Source of the DNA: Promicromonospora sp. Populi
GTDB lineage: Bacteria; Actinomycetota; Actinomycetes; Actinomycetales; Cellulomonadaceae
DNA: 64,000 nucleotides
Direction: 5' to 3'
NCBI RefSeq assembly: GCF_041081105.1
Contig: NZ_CP163528.1
Span: forward strand, 4,154,001 to 4,218,000
Numbering within the stretch: position 1 is the stretch's first letter; each line of letters begins with the position of its first letter. A program made the translations under genes and the position numbers. Positions 8,166 to 16,512 of this stretch are shown here, in pieces. Below the pieces are notes generated by a model. It saw only the letters and a list, made by a program, of their open reading frames with translations. It made no database searches and had not been told where the DNA came from.

Positions 8166-8822
8166 TTACGTGTTCGAGGACTTTCGGGCGAGCAGGCGGC
8201 GGACGTCCTTCTCCGCCTGTGCGGGTGAAGTTTCGCGGCAGCCCAGCGCCACCCACCGCTCGATCATCGCCGGCTCCGCGCGCAGCAGCGAGGTGCCCCG
8301 ACGCAGCAGCGTGCCGATGGGCTTGCGGGCCTCCGCGACGTCCCGGAGGAACCGGAACCAGAAGGTGACCAGGCGCGGCCGGGACAGGCAGATCGCGTCC
8401 GCGAGCAGCCCTTCCGCGCGGCACTCCTCGACGAGCTGCGCGGCGAAGATCCCCTCGGCCAGCACCAGCGGCGAGTCGCCGATGTCGAGCCGGCGCATGC
8501 CCGTGCGGCGCGACGTCGGGATGTCGTAGACCGGCACGTCAGCGCGGCCGTCGGTGGCCAGCTCGTGCAGCGCGGCCAGCGCACCCTTGCCGTCCCAGGT
8601 CGCCGGGCTGTCCCAGTCCACGCTGCCGTACCGCTGCGGCAGGCCGGGGTGGTCGATGTCGAGATAGAAGTCGTCGAGCTGCACCACCGGCAGGCCGAGA
8701 CGCTGCGTGAGCGACGTCTTGCCCGACCCCGACGGCCCGGTCAGCAGCACCACCTGCGCCCGGGGTCGCCGGGCCCCCGGCGGGAGGTCGAAGAGGGTGG
8801 TCTCGGGCTCTGGGTCGGTCAC
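8166..8822 (-). CDS. Uridine kinase-like P-loop ATP-binding protein
   Basis: A 218-residue protein with Walker A GPSGSGKTSL near residues 30-40, VVQLDDFYLDIDHPGLPQ (the DDFY substrate/Mg loop of the uridine kinase group) and DWDSPATWD. The C-terminal half carries LAEGIFAAQLVEECR. It is likely a cytoplasmic nucleoside or small-molecule kinase. The start is taken as the GTG giving VTDPEPETTLFDL; further upstream the reading is not protein-like and runs into the opposite sigma-factor gene. Confidence 0.8.
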   Translation of the reverse strand: MTDPEPETTLFDLPPGARRPRAQVVLLTGPSGSGKTSLTQRLGLPVVQLDDFYLDIDHPGLPQRYGSVDWDSPATWDGKGALAALHELATDGRADVPVYDIPTSRRTGMRRLDIGDSPLVLAEGIFAAQLVEECRAEGLLADAICLSRPRLVTFWFRFLRDVAEARKPIGTLLRRGTSLLRAEPAMIERWVALGCRETSPAQAEKDVRRLLARKSSNT

Positions 8823-8970
8823 GAGAGGCCATTCTCCCGCACCGCCGGCGCTGGGCACGCACGGCGTGCGCGAACACTTTTGCGCGCTCGCGGCGATACA
8901 TGGACGACAGTAGATGCGGCGAGGCGAGGGGAAGCGATATGAGACACGTTCGTACTGGGCCGACGGCGGG

Positions 8971-9624
8971 ATGCCCGACGTGAGCGCGGCAACGGTGCCG
9001 CAGGCTGGCGCGTGGACCGGTGCCGGCATTCCGATCGGCTTGGTAGCCCTCCCGGAGATCACCACGGACGCCGCGGTGATCGCCGCTGCCGACCAGGACA
9101 CCGAGCAGTTCGCGGTGCTCTACGACAGATACTCGGCGGGGCTGTACCGGTACGCCTACCGGCGCGTCGGGGCCGAGCACGCCGAGGACGTGGTGGCCGA
9201 GACCTTCGCGGTCGCGTTCCGGCGCCGGCACACCTACGACCGGTCGCGGCCGGACGCCCGGCCCTGGCTCTACGGGATCGCCACCAAGGAGATCGCGCGG
9301 TGGCACCGGTCGGAGGAGGCGCGGCTGCGGGCTTGGGCCCGCTCCGACGTCAGGCACGACGAGGAGTCGCCCGCGGACCGGGTGGCGGAGCGCGTGAGCG
9401 CGAGCGCCGCCCGACCGGAGCTGGCGGAGGCACTGCGACAGCTCAGTCCGGGCGACCGGGACGTGCTGCTGCTGGAGGCCTGGGGCGAGCTCACACAGGA
9501 ACAGATAGCGCGGACGCTGGGGATCCGGCCGGGCACTGCCCGGTCGCGGCTGCACCGCGCACGACGACAGGTGCAGGCCGCGCTCGGCGCGGGTGCGACG
9601 GACGAGCTGGAGGCTGGACGATGA
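8971..9624 (+). CDS. ECF-type RNA polymerase sigma factor
   Basis: A protein of about 217 residues. Region 2 is FAVLYDRYSAGLYRYAYRRVG...AEDVVAETFAVAFRR, followed by RPWLYGIATKEIARWHR; region 4 is LSPGDRDVLLLEAWGELTQEQIARTLGIRPGTARSRLHRARR. It is clearly paralogous to the sigma fragment at 1-372, which shares PGDRDVLLL and RSRLHRAR. The start at MPDVSAATV is the most plausible of several. It overlaps the next gene by ATGA, as in the first pair. Confidence 0.88.
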   Translation: MPDVSAATVPQAGAWTGAGIPIGLVALPEITTDAAVIAAADQDTEQFAVLYDRYSAGLYRYAYRRVGAEHAEDVVAETFAVAFRRRHTYDRSRPDARPWLYGIATKEIARWHRSEEARLRAWARSDVRHDEESPADRVAERVSASAARPELAEALRQLSPGDRDVLLLEAWGELTQEQIARTLGIRPGTARSRLHRARRQVQAALGAGATDELEAGR

Positions 9625-10681
9625 ACGACGAGATGACGATGCTGCGGGCTGCTGGGACGGACCTCGACCCGCCGGGCGGAGCTCCCGCGGCACTGCGCGA
9701 GCGGGTGGTGGCCGGGTTTGTGGCCGACGGCGGCGCGGCGAGCGCGCCGGATCGGGCCGTGGCCGGTGAGGTGATCCGGATGCGCCGGCCCTGGGCCGGC
9801 GGGTCGCCCTGGTGGGCGGTGTGGCGGCGGCCCTCACGGGTGCGCTGGTCCTGGGGCCGACCGTGGGCGGGTCGGGCGACGGCGAGCAGCCGGTCCTGGG
9901 GATCGACGCCGCGGCGGCCGCTGTGCTGCAGGACGCGGCGGTGGCCGAGGCGGAGCTGGAGCCGTGGGCTCCGCGGCCGGACCAGTTCGTGTACCGGAAG
10001 TACGTGAACTCCTACTCCGTGCAGGGCGAGGGGGCGGACGGTTCGTTCGTGCAGACCCTGAACACCGCGTCCACCGAGGAGTGGATGTCGGTGGACGGCC
10101 TGCACACGGGGTTCAGGACGTCGTGGATCGAGCCGGGCGAGGCGTACCCGGACGGGGAGCTGTCCGAGGGCCCGCTCGACCCTTGTGCCGAGGGCACCGA
10201 GTCGTGGTGCATGAACGTGCAGGCATACCCGCCCGACCTCCCCACGGACGGGGACGCCGAGGTGATGTTGCAGTACCTGCGGGACAACAACGGCGGCGCG
10301 CCGGTGCCGGACGACCAGCCGGAGCCGTTCCCCGACACCGACACGTTCCAGCAGGCCGAGGAGCTCCTGACACTCGGCAGCCTGCCGCCCCAGTCGCGCA
10401 GTGCGGTCTTCGGGGCGATCGCGCTGATCCCGGGCGTGACGGTCACGGGCGATGCCCTCGACGTGGCAGGACGGCCCGGTACCGCGGTCGGCTTGACGTT
10501 CGCGACGGAGGCGAGGCACGAGCTGATCTTCGACAGCGAGACGAACGAGTTCCTTGGCTTCCGCCAGCTCTGGTCGCCGGACGACATCGCCGACGGCGTG
10601 CCTGCGTCGGAGGACGGCGCCGGGTGGTCACTGGCGCTCCTGGAGTCCGGTGTGGTGGACGAGGTGGGTCAGAAGCCCTGA
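9621..10681 (+). pseudogene. CU044_5270 family protein, interrupted by a single frameshift
   Basis: The gene starts at the ATGA overlap with the sigma factor (MNDEMTMLRAAGTDLDPPGG) and reads normally to about 9800, including RVVAGFVADG and VIRMRRPWAG. The membrane segment (RVALVGGVAAALTGALVLG) and all the outer domain (RPDQFVYRKYV to EVGQKP) are in the frame one base back. One missing base near 9791-9805 explains this. Both halves keep the conserved sequence and there is no other damage, so it may be a sequencing error or a recent mutation. If intact it would encode about 353 residues, like the protein at 369-1502. Confidence 0.8.
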
Positions 10682-10705
10682 CCTTCGGTGAGTGACCGGT
10701 ACGGG

Positions 10706-10743
10706 GTCAGGTGATCGGCAGGCTGCGCTGCCGGTCACCCGAC
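10706..10743. repeat. 38-bp palindromic element, intergenic copy
   Basis: Arms of 16 bp (10706-10721 and 10728-10743) with a 6-base centre; the left arm is GTCAGGTGATCGGCAG. The same element with the same arm and loop lengths lies at 13146-13183 inside lutC. This copy is 24 bases after the CU044_5270 stop codon and may serve as its terminator; CTCTTGCTTTTC follows it. Confidence 0.75.
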
Positions 10744-10811
10744 CTCTTGCTTTTCGTCCGTTCGCTCGCTCGATCACTGGGTTCGCTCGATGACCAGGGC
10801 TGCCGCGGCGC

Positions 10812-11227
10812 TCAGCGGGATGCGATCAGCCGCGCGCCCAGCGCCTTGGCCGCTACCACGGCCCCGGCGCAGGCCACCACGCCCCGTACAGCACGACCAG
10901 CCCGACCCGCAGGCCGACCCCGGTGATCAGCGTGATCCCCACGAACGTCTCGATGATCGCGGTCATCAGCAGCGCGGCGCTCGCCGGCATGATCCCCAGC
11001 GTCAGGATGTCGATCGTGCGGACCGCCAGCGCCTCGGCCGGTGAGGCGCCCTGGAAGAACTTGAGCACCCCGAAGTAGGTGAAGATCAGCCCGACGCTGA
11101 TCCGCAGGGCGGTGATGCTGTGCGCTGCCAGCAGGCGCTCCAGCGCGCCGGCCGCTGTGCGGATCGTGTCCGCCGCACGGAGCGATCCCGTGGGGCGGGC
11201 CGGCTGGGTGTTCGTCATGGTGGACAT
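10812..11227 (-). pseudogene. DoxX family membrane protein, internally deleted
   Basis: The start MSTMTNTQPARP has GGAGG upstream. The reading then gives three DoxX-like helices (ITALRISVGLIFTYFGVLKF, AALLMTAIIETFVGITLI, VGLRVGLVVLYG). After LVVLYGA the frame ends quickly in WWPAPGPW at 10853. In another frame the sequence goes on as VVACAGAVVAAKALGARLIASR to a stop at 10812, which looks like the last DoxX helix. The part normally between (the loop with PLVLFP...YVLKD) is absent. About 100 bases seem to have been lost, shifting the frame. The intact-frame product would be 124 residues. Confidence 0.6.
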
Positions 11228-11427
11228 CTCGGTACCTCCGGTTCCCGGGATGCCCTGGTGGCGTCCATGGGTCAACCGTCCCGCCGGCGGGCTGCGCGAG
11301 AATCCGCCGTTCGGCGGCATCTTGACTGCGCTGCCGGACGGCGCCCGGCCGCCACGACTGCGCTGTCCGACGTCGCTCGCGCGCCTCTCGTACGCGCCCT
11401 GCGGTACCCGGGGGTCGCGCGGGGGAC

Positions 11428-12216
11428 CTAGTTGCCGCGCTGGTAGCGGCCCGGGGTTGTCCGCAGCAGGCGGCGGAAGTGCCGCGTGAGGTGCGCCTGG
11501 TCGTAGAACCCCGTGGCGGTCGCGACGTCGGCCGCCGGCTCCCCGGCGAGCAGCCGACGTCGGGCCAGGTCGAGCCGCCGCCCGACCAGGTACCGGTGGG
11601 GCGGGAGGCCGAGCTCACGCGTGAACGCGCGCACCAGGTGCGGCACGGTGACGCCAAGCTCGCCGGCGACCTGGGCGAGCCGGACCGGTGCCGCCGGGTC
11701 GGCGTCGAGCAGGTCGCGGGCCCGCCGCGCCGTGGTGCCGGCGGACGGCTCGCGCGGCGGCGTCGGGCGGCCGGAGAGATGCCAGGCCAGGCCCTCCGTG
11801 ACCAGGGCGAGCAGGCTCTCGGCCGCGAGGTCCTCGCGCACGGTGAGGGCCCGGTCGAGGCCCACGAAGCGTGCGCGGAGCGTGTTGTCCATGACGAGCG
11901 GTGCGTCGACTGCCCGGCCGACCAGGCCGTCGTCGAGCAGCCTGGGTTCCAGGTAGACCACGCGCTTGCGGAAGCCCGTGGCGGTCACGGACCGCCCGTC
12001 GTGCACCACGCCCGGCGGCAGGACCGTCACCCCGGTGTGCTCCGCCGCGTGCTCCTGCCCGTCCAGGCCGTAGCCGATCAGGCCGCGGTCGACGATCAGT
12101 ACCGCCCAGGTGTCGTGCGTGTGGGCCGGGTACGCGTGCTCGTGCCAGGCGGCGTGCAGCACCTCGGCGACGCCGGGCACCTCCGGCCGCCAGGCGCGCA
12201 CAATATCCGGACCCAT
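11428..12216 (-). CDS. AraC family transcriptional regulator
   Basis: A 262-residue regulator starting MGPDIVRAWRPEVPG. The N-terminal part is a cupin-like sensing domain (HAYPAHTHDTWAVLIVDRG, VTVLPPGVVHDGRSV). The C-terminal part has the two helix-turn-helix motifs of AraC proteins (VRLAQVAGELGVTVPHLVRAFTRELG and AADVATATGFYDQAHLTRHFRRL). It is divergent from the DUF2000 gene with 51 bp between them, so that gene is its likely target. Confidence 0.9.
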   Translation of the reverse strand: MGPDIVRAWRPEVPGVAEVLHAAWHEHAYPAHTHDTWAVLIVDRGLIGYGLDGQEHAAEHTGVTVLPPGVVHDGRSVTATGFRKRVVYLEPRLLDDGLVGRAVDAPLVMDNTLRARFVGLDRALTVREDLAAESLLALVTEGLAWHLSGRPTPPREPSAGTTARRARDLLDADPAAPVRLAQVAGELGVTVPHLVRAFTRELGLPPHRYLVGRRLDLARRRLLAGEPAADVATATGFYDQAHLTRHFRRLLRTTPGRYQRGN

Positions 12217-12267
12217 GATCAAGAACGTACAAGATTGTCGGTGCCGCGCGGCACCAGGCTGGACGGC

Positions 12268-12681
12268 ATGACCTTCGAACAAGCCAAGATCGTGATCGTG
12301 CTGCGGGACGACCTGCTCGCCTGGCAGGAGAACAACGTGACCGCCTTCCTGGCCAGCGCCGTGACCGCCGCCTACCCCGACCTGATCGGGGACACCTACC
12401 GGGACGCCGATGGCCAGGAGTACCTCGCGATGCTCGGCACGCCGGTCATGGTGCTGGTGTCCGACGGCGACCAGCTCGCCACGATCCGCGAGCGCGCCGC
12501 CACGCGCGGGCTGCGCATCGGCGTCTACACGGCGGACCTGTTCGCCACGGGGAACGACGTCGACAACCGGGCCGCCGTAGCCGCCGTCGCCACCGAGAAG
12601 CTCGACCTGGTCGGGGTGGCAGTGGCCGGCGAGCGGCGCGTGGTGGACAAGGTGGTCAAGGGCGCCAGGCTGCACCCCTGA
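12268..12681 (+). CDS. DUF2000 family protein
   Basis: A 137-residue protein starting MTFEQAKIVIVLRDDL. The family is related in fold to bacterial peptidyl-tRNA hydrolase 2; the recognisable core is WQENNVTAFLASAV, MLGTPVMVLVSDGDQLATIRERA and RIGVYTADLFATGNDVDNRAAV. Its function is not established. Pairing with a divergent AraC regulator is frequent in actinobacteria and suggests an inducible response to a small molecule. Confidence 0.82.
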   Translation: MTFEQAKIVIVLRDDLLAWQENNVTAFLASAVTAAYPDLIGDTYRDADGQEYLAMLGTPVMVLVSDGDQLATIRERAATRGLRIGVYTADLFATGNDVDNRAAVAAVATEKLDLVGVAVAGERRVVDKVVKGARLHP

Positions 12682-12688
12682 CGGTCCG

Positions 12689-13429
12689 TCAGGAGACCAG
12701 CACCACGTGGAGGGTGCGGGGGCCGTGGACGCCCTCGACACGTTCAAGCTCGATGTCGCTCGTCGCGCTGGGGCCGCTGATCCAGGTCAGGGGGCGAGCG
12801 GGCTCAGCGCCGAGCAGGCGCACGGCCTCCGGGACGGTCTGCATCACCTGGTCGGTCCGGACCATGCACACGTGCACGTCGGGGACCAGGGAGATCGCGC
12901 GGCGGCCCTGGTCGGGCTCGCCGTCCAGCACGATGGTCCCGGTCTCGGCGGCGGCGACCCGCGCGGCCGTCACCACTGCGTCGACCTGGTCCAGCTCGGC
13001 CGCGGACATGGGCGCGTCGCGTGAGTCGGTGTGCACGTCGACGTCTGCCGCGCTGAGCCACGCGGGATCCAGCCCGGCTGGCACGACGACGGCGCCGCGC
13101 CCTGCCGACTCCTGGGTTGCTGACTCCCGGGTGGTCGGCAGGACGTCAGGTGATCGGTAGTCCGAGCTGCCGATCACCTGACTTTTTGCCGACCGGCCGA
13201 GCAGGTCCGCCAGCAGGCCCGGGAGGTCGGCGGCCGGGACCTGGTGCACGTGCGCCTTGTAGTCCTCCAGCCGGTCGACAAGCAGGGCCAGCACAACGTC
13301 GGACCCGGGCGCGTGCTCCCCGGCCGATCGGTACTCGCGGGGCACGACGCCGGCCGCCGTCGGACCGGGCGCGTCCGAGCCCAGCGCGGTGCGGATGCGG
13401 GACAGGATCTCCGTCCGGGCGTCGGTCAT
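12689..13429 (-). CDS. lutC: LutC/YkgG family LUD-domain protein of lactate use
   Basis: A 246-residue protein, third gene of lutABC, overlapping lutB by ATGA. The LUD core reads VVPAGLDPAWL, AELDQVDAVVTAARVAAAETGTIVLD, RAISLVPDVHVCMV and WISGPSATSDIELERVEGVHGPRTLHVVL. LutABC oxidises L-lactate to pyruvate through iron-sulphur proteins. The oddity is the stretch around residues 80-110 (KSQVIGSSDYRSPDVLPTT), which looks like an insertion before GAVVVPAGLD; residues 83-95 are encoded by a 38-bp palindrome found elsewhere in the window. The frame is kept. Confidence 0.9.
   Translation of the reverse strand: MTDARTEILSRIRTALGSDAPGPTAAGVVPREYRSAGEHAPGSDVVLALLVDRLEDYKAHVHQVPAADLPGLLADLLGRSAKSQVIGSSDYRSPDVLPTTRESATQESAGRGAVVVPAGLDPAWLSAADVDVHTDSRDAPMSAAELDQVDAVVTAARVAAAETGTIVLDGEPDQGRRAISLVPDVHVCMVRTDQVMQTVPEAVRLLGAEPARPLTWISGPSATSDIELERVEGVHGPRTLHVVLVS
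13146..13183. repeat. 38-bp palindromic element, in-frame copy inside lutC
   Basis: Arms 13146-13161 and 13168-13183 with a 6-base centre; one mismatch between the arms. It matches the intergenic element at 10706-10743 in arm sequence and geometry. In the lutC frame it encodes roughly SQVIGSSDYRSPD. On the plus strand it is followed by TTTTT, so it could also form a terminator-like hairpin in antisense transcripts. Confidence 0.8.
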
Positions 13430-14943
13430 CGTCGTTCCTCCCGTTCAGCCCACCAGTCGTGAAACGTCTGCTGCGGGGGCTCCATCAGGTCCCGGGAACG
13501 TGTCCACAGCGAGCCGGGGAACGGCAGCCGCCGGATCACGCCGTTGCGCGAGATCGCGCGCAGCAGCCGCGGCACGCGGGCGGCGCGGCGGAACCGCCCG
13601 CCGTCGGCCATCGCGAAGGAAGCCGCCTTCATGGCGGCCTTCCAGACGCGGTCCGCGGTCTCGGGCGAGGCGCCCGACAGGGACACCTCACGGGCCCGCA
13701 GCTCCACCAGGATCGACGGGATGTCGATCTTGACGGGGCACACCTCGTAGCACGCGCCGCACAGCGTGGACGCGTACGGCAGGTCGGACTTCTCGCCGGT
13801 GAGCTGCGGCGTCAGGATCGCGCCGATGGGGCCGGGGTAGACAGAGCCGTAGGCGTGGCCGCCGACCCGCTCGTACACGGGGCAGACGTTGAGGCACGCG
13901 GAGCAGCGGATGCAGTGCAGGGCTGAGCGCCCGGCCTCGTCGGCGAGCACCTTGGTGCGGCCGTTGTCGAGCAGCACCAGGTGGAACTCCTGCGGGCCGT
14001 CGCCGGGCGTCACGCCCGTCCACATCGAGGTGTACGGGTTCATCCGCTCGCCCGTCGAGGAGCGCGGCAGGAGCTGCAGGAACACCTCGAGGTCGTCGAA
14101 CGTCGGGATCAGCTTCTCGATCCCCATCACGGTGATCAGGGTCTCGGGCAGCGTGAGGCACATCCGGCCGTTGCCCTCGGACTCCACGACGGCGAGCGTC
14201 CCGGTGTCCGCGACGGCGAAGTTGGCGCCGCTGATCGCCACCTTCGCCGACAGGAACTTGCGGCGCAGGTGCGAGCGGGCCGCCATCGCGAGCTCGCGCG
14301 GCACGTCCGTCAGGTCGGGCGGGGCGTCGGCCATCCGCTCCAGGAAGATGTCGCGGATCTCGGTGCGGTTGCGGTGGATGGCGGGCACCAGGATGTGCGA
14401 CGGCATGTCGTCGGCGAGCTGCACGATCAGCTCCGCGAGGTCCGTCTCGACCGCCGCGATGCCCTCCTCGGCCAGCGCCTCGTTGAGCCCGATCTCCTGG
14501 GTCGCCATGGACTTGACCTTGACCACCTCGTCCGCGCCCTTGGCGCGCACCAGGTCGGCGACTATCCGGTTGGCCTCCACGGCGTCCCGCGCCCAGTGCA
14601 CAACGCCGCCGCGCGCGGTCACGTTGCGCTCCAGCTCCTCGAGGAGCTCGGGCAGGCGGGCCAGGACGTCGGTCTTCACCGCCGAGCCGGCGTCGCGGAG
14701 CGCCTCCCAGTCGGGGACCTCGCCCACCACGCGGGCCCGCTTGGTCCGGATGGTGGAGGTCGCCTTGCCCAGGTTGCGGCGCAGCTGGCCGTTCTCCAGC
14801 GCGGCCTTCGCGGCGTCGGGGAACGAGGCGCCCCAGTGCAGGGGGTCTTCCGGGCGGCCGATCCCGGACAGGGTGCCCGGCGCGGCCTGCGGGCTCGGCC
14901 CGGCCCCTTCGCGTGCGGCGGGCATACCGAGGAACGTGCTCAT
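13426..14943 (-). CDS. lutB: LutB family iron-sulphur protein of lactate use
   Basis: A 505-residue protein with an N-terminal LUD domain (about 60-330; KVKSMATQEIGLNEALAEEGI, ISGANFAVADTGTLAVVESEGN) and two 4Fe-4S motifs in the C-terminal third: CIRCSACLNVCPV and CGACYEVCPVKI. A final region (DRVWKAAMKAASF...TFHDWWAERE) is typical of LutB. It passes electrons in L-lactate oxidation with LutA and LutC. Start is the ATG overlapping the lutA stop. The operon order on the minus strand is lutA, lutB, lutC. Confidence 0.93.
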   Translation of the reverse strand: MSTFLGMPAAREGAGPSPQAAPGTLSGIGRPEDPLHWGASFPDAAKAALENGQLRRNLGKATSTIRTKRARVVGEVPDWEALRDAGSAVKTDVLARLPELLEELERNVTARGGVVHWARDAVEANRIVADLVRAKGADEVVKVKSMATQEIGLNEALAEEGIAAVETDLAELIVQLADDMPSHILVPAIHRNRTEIRDIFLERMADAPPDLTDVPRELAMAARSHLRRKFLSAKVAISGANFAVADTGTLAVVESEGNGRMCLTLPETLITVMGIEKLIPTFDDLEVFLQLLPRSSTGERMNPYTSMWTGVTPGDGPQEFHLVLLDNGRTKVLADEAGRSALHCIRCSACLNVCPVYERVGGHAYGSVYPGPIGAILTPQLTGEKSDLPYASTLCGACYEVCPVKIDIPSILVELRAREVSLSGASPETADRVWKAAMKAASFAMADGGRFRRAARVPRLLRAISRNGVIRRLPFPGSLWTRSRDLMEPPQQTFHDWWAEREERR

Positions 14944-15725
14944 CGGGCCACCGCCTGCCCGGCGCCGGGCACGACCGGCGACTCCCGCGTCGAGGCGAGG
15001 ATCTCCGCCAGGTGCATGGGCCGCACTCCCGTGCCGCCCCGCGAGAGGCCGCCGCCGATGTGCATCAGGCACGACCAGTCGCCGGCGGTAACCACCTCGG
15101 CGCCCGTGTCGACGACGTTGGCGACCTTGTCGGCAAGCATCGCAGTGGACGTGTCCGAGTTCTTCAGGGAGAACGTCCCGCCGAACCCGCAGCAGCCCTC
15201 GGCCTCCGCGAGCGGGGCGAGCTCCAGCCCTTCGACGGCGCGCAGGAGCCGCTCGGGCTTGTCGCCCACACCGAGCATCCGCAGCGAGTGACACGTGGGG
15301 TGGTAGGTGACGCGGTGCGGGAACCAGGCGCCGACGTCGGTCACGCCGAGCACGTCGACCAGCAGCTCGGACAGCTCGTAGGTGCGCTCGGCGACGGCGG
15401 TCGCGGTGCGGGCCTCGGCCCGCAGGCCTGCCCGCTCCAGGACCATCGCCTGCTGGTGCCGGATCGACCCGGTGCACGAGCCGGACGGCACGACTACTGC
15501 GTCCCACTCGCCGTCCGCCACCGGGGCGAACGTCCGCACGTGGTTCTGCACCACGGGCACGGCCTCGGCGAGGTAACCGGTGTTGACGTGCATCTGGCCG
15601 CAGCAGGCCTGTGCGGGCGGGAACACCACCTCGTGGCCCAGGCGCTCCAGGAGCGTGACGACGGCCCTCGGGGCCTGCGGAAACATCGCGTCGCCGATGC
15701 AGGTGGCGGCCAGGGCTAGGCGCAT
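14940..15725 (-). CDS. lutA: LutA family (Fe-S)-binding protein of lactate use
   Basis: A 261-residue protein with the two CCG domains: QACCGQMHVNTGY and EGCCGFGGTFSLKN, which ligate an iron-sulphur centre as in heterodisulphide reductase and GlpC-like proteins. Start MRLALAATCIGDAM, with GGAG just before it. It is the first gene of the lutABC operon and its promoter region carries a 12-bp inverted repeat shared with the divergent FadR-type regulator. Confidence 0.93.
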   Translation of the reverse strand: MRLALAATCIGDAMFPQAPRAVVTLLERLGHEVVFPPAQACCGQMHVNTGYLAEAVPVVQNHVRTFAPVADGEWDAVVVPSGSCTGSIRHQQAMVLERAGLRAEARTATAVAERTYELSELLVDVLGVTDVGAWFPHRVTYHPTCHSLRMLGVGDKPERLLRAVEGLELAPLAEAEGCCGFGGTFSLKNSDTSTAMLADKVANVVDTGAEVVTAGDWSCLMHIGGGLSRGGTGVRPMHLAEILASTRESPVVPGAGQAVAR

Positions 15726-15741
15726 GGGCACTCTCCTTCGA

Positions 15742-15776
15742 GGTCTGTCCACACCATAGCCCACTGTGGACAGACC
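15742..15776. promoter_or_regulatory. Operator between lutA and its regulator
   Basis: Perfect 12-bp inverted repeat GGTCTGTCCACA / TGTGGACAGACC with an 11-base spacer. It lies 16 bp before the lutA start and 19 bp before the regulator start, so one bound dimer could control both directions. The binder is most likely the FadR-type protein at 15796-16494. Confidence 0.75.
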
Positions 15777-15783
15777 ACAGAAG

Positions 15784-15789
15784 TATGCT
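15784..15789 (+). promoter_or_regulatory. -10 hexamer of the lut regulator gene
   Basis: TATGCT ends 7 bases before the GTG start of the regulator, the spacing expected for a leaderless transcript. There is no Shine-Dalgarno before the GTG. The operator arm covers the place of the -35 region, which would give autorepression. Confidence 0.5.
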
Positions 15790-15795
15790 GGCTCC

Positions 15796-16494
15796 GTGCG
15801 AACCCACGAGCGTGTCCTGGCCCAGATCGAGTCGGGCCTCAGCGCGGGCAAGTGGCCCATCGGCGACCGGCTCCCGGCGGAGCGGGCGCTCGCGGAGGAG
15901 CTGGGGGTGTCCCGCCCGTCCGTGCGCGAGGCCATCCGGATCCTGGAGGCGATGGGGCTGGTGCGTACCGCCGTCGGCTCCGGCCCCAGCTCGGGCGCCA
16001 CCGTGATCGACCGGCCCGCGGCCGGCCTGGGCGCGGCCGTCCGGCTGCACATCGCCTCGGGCGCCCTCCCGGTGTCCGACGTCGTACAGACGCGCGTGCT
16101 GCTCGAAGCCGGTGCCGTGCGCGACGCCGCCACCAGGGTGCCCGACGACGCCGCGCTGGCGAGCGTGCGGGAGCACGTCGAGGCGATGGCGGATCCGGCT
16201 CTCGACGTCGCCGCCTTCGTGGAGCACGACCAGGACTTCCACATCGAGCTGGCTCGCCTGGGCGGCAACCAGCTGGTCGAGGCGATCCTGAGCGGCATGC
16301 GGGCCGCCGTCGCCTCCTATGTGATGGCGGGCGCGGAGGCGGTCGAGGAATGGCCGCGGACGGCGGCCCGCCTCTGCGCGGAGCACCGCGCGATCCTCGA
16401 CGCCGTCGCGCGGCACGACGGCGCCGAGGCGGAACGCCTCATGCGCGAGCACATCGAGGGCTTCTACCGCGAGACGGGCTTCGGCGAACGCTGA
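15796..16494 (+). CDS. FadR/GntR family regulator, probable LutR
   Basis: A protein of about 232 residues. The winged helix is at the N-terminus (ERVLAQIESGLSAGKWPIGDRLPAERALAEELGVSRPSVREAIRILEAMGLV) and the all-helical FCD effector domain follows (VLLEAGAVRDAA, DQDFHIELARLGGNQLVEAIL, EHRAILDAVARHDGAEAERLMREHI), with the His and Asp residues that bind a metal and carboxylate ligand. I use the GTG at 15796, because an earlier ATG would fall within the operator. It probably senses lactate and represses lutABC. Confidence 0.88.
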   Translation: MRTHERVLAQIESGLSAGKWPIGDRLPAERALAEELGVSRPSVREAIRILEAMGLVRTAVGSGPSSGATVIDRPAAGLGAAVRLHIASGALPVSDVVQTRVLLEAGAVRDAATRVPDDAALASVREHVEAMADPALDVAAFVEHDQDFHIELARLGGNQLVEAILSGMRAAVASYVMAGAEAVEEWPRTAARLCAEHRAILDAVARHDGAEAERLMREHIEGFYRETGFGER

Positions 16495-16512
16495 GCCTGG
16501 CCGGCTATATGG

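Noticed and set aside
9791..9810. Programmed ribosomal frameshift in the CU044_5270 gene
   Set aside because: There is no slippery heptamer of the X-XXY-YYZ kind and no reason for it in this family; the intact paralogue at 369-1502 reads in one frame.
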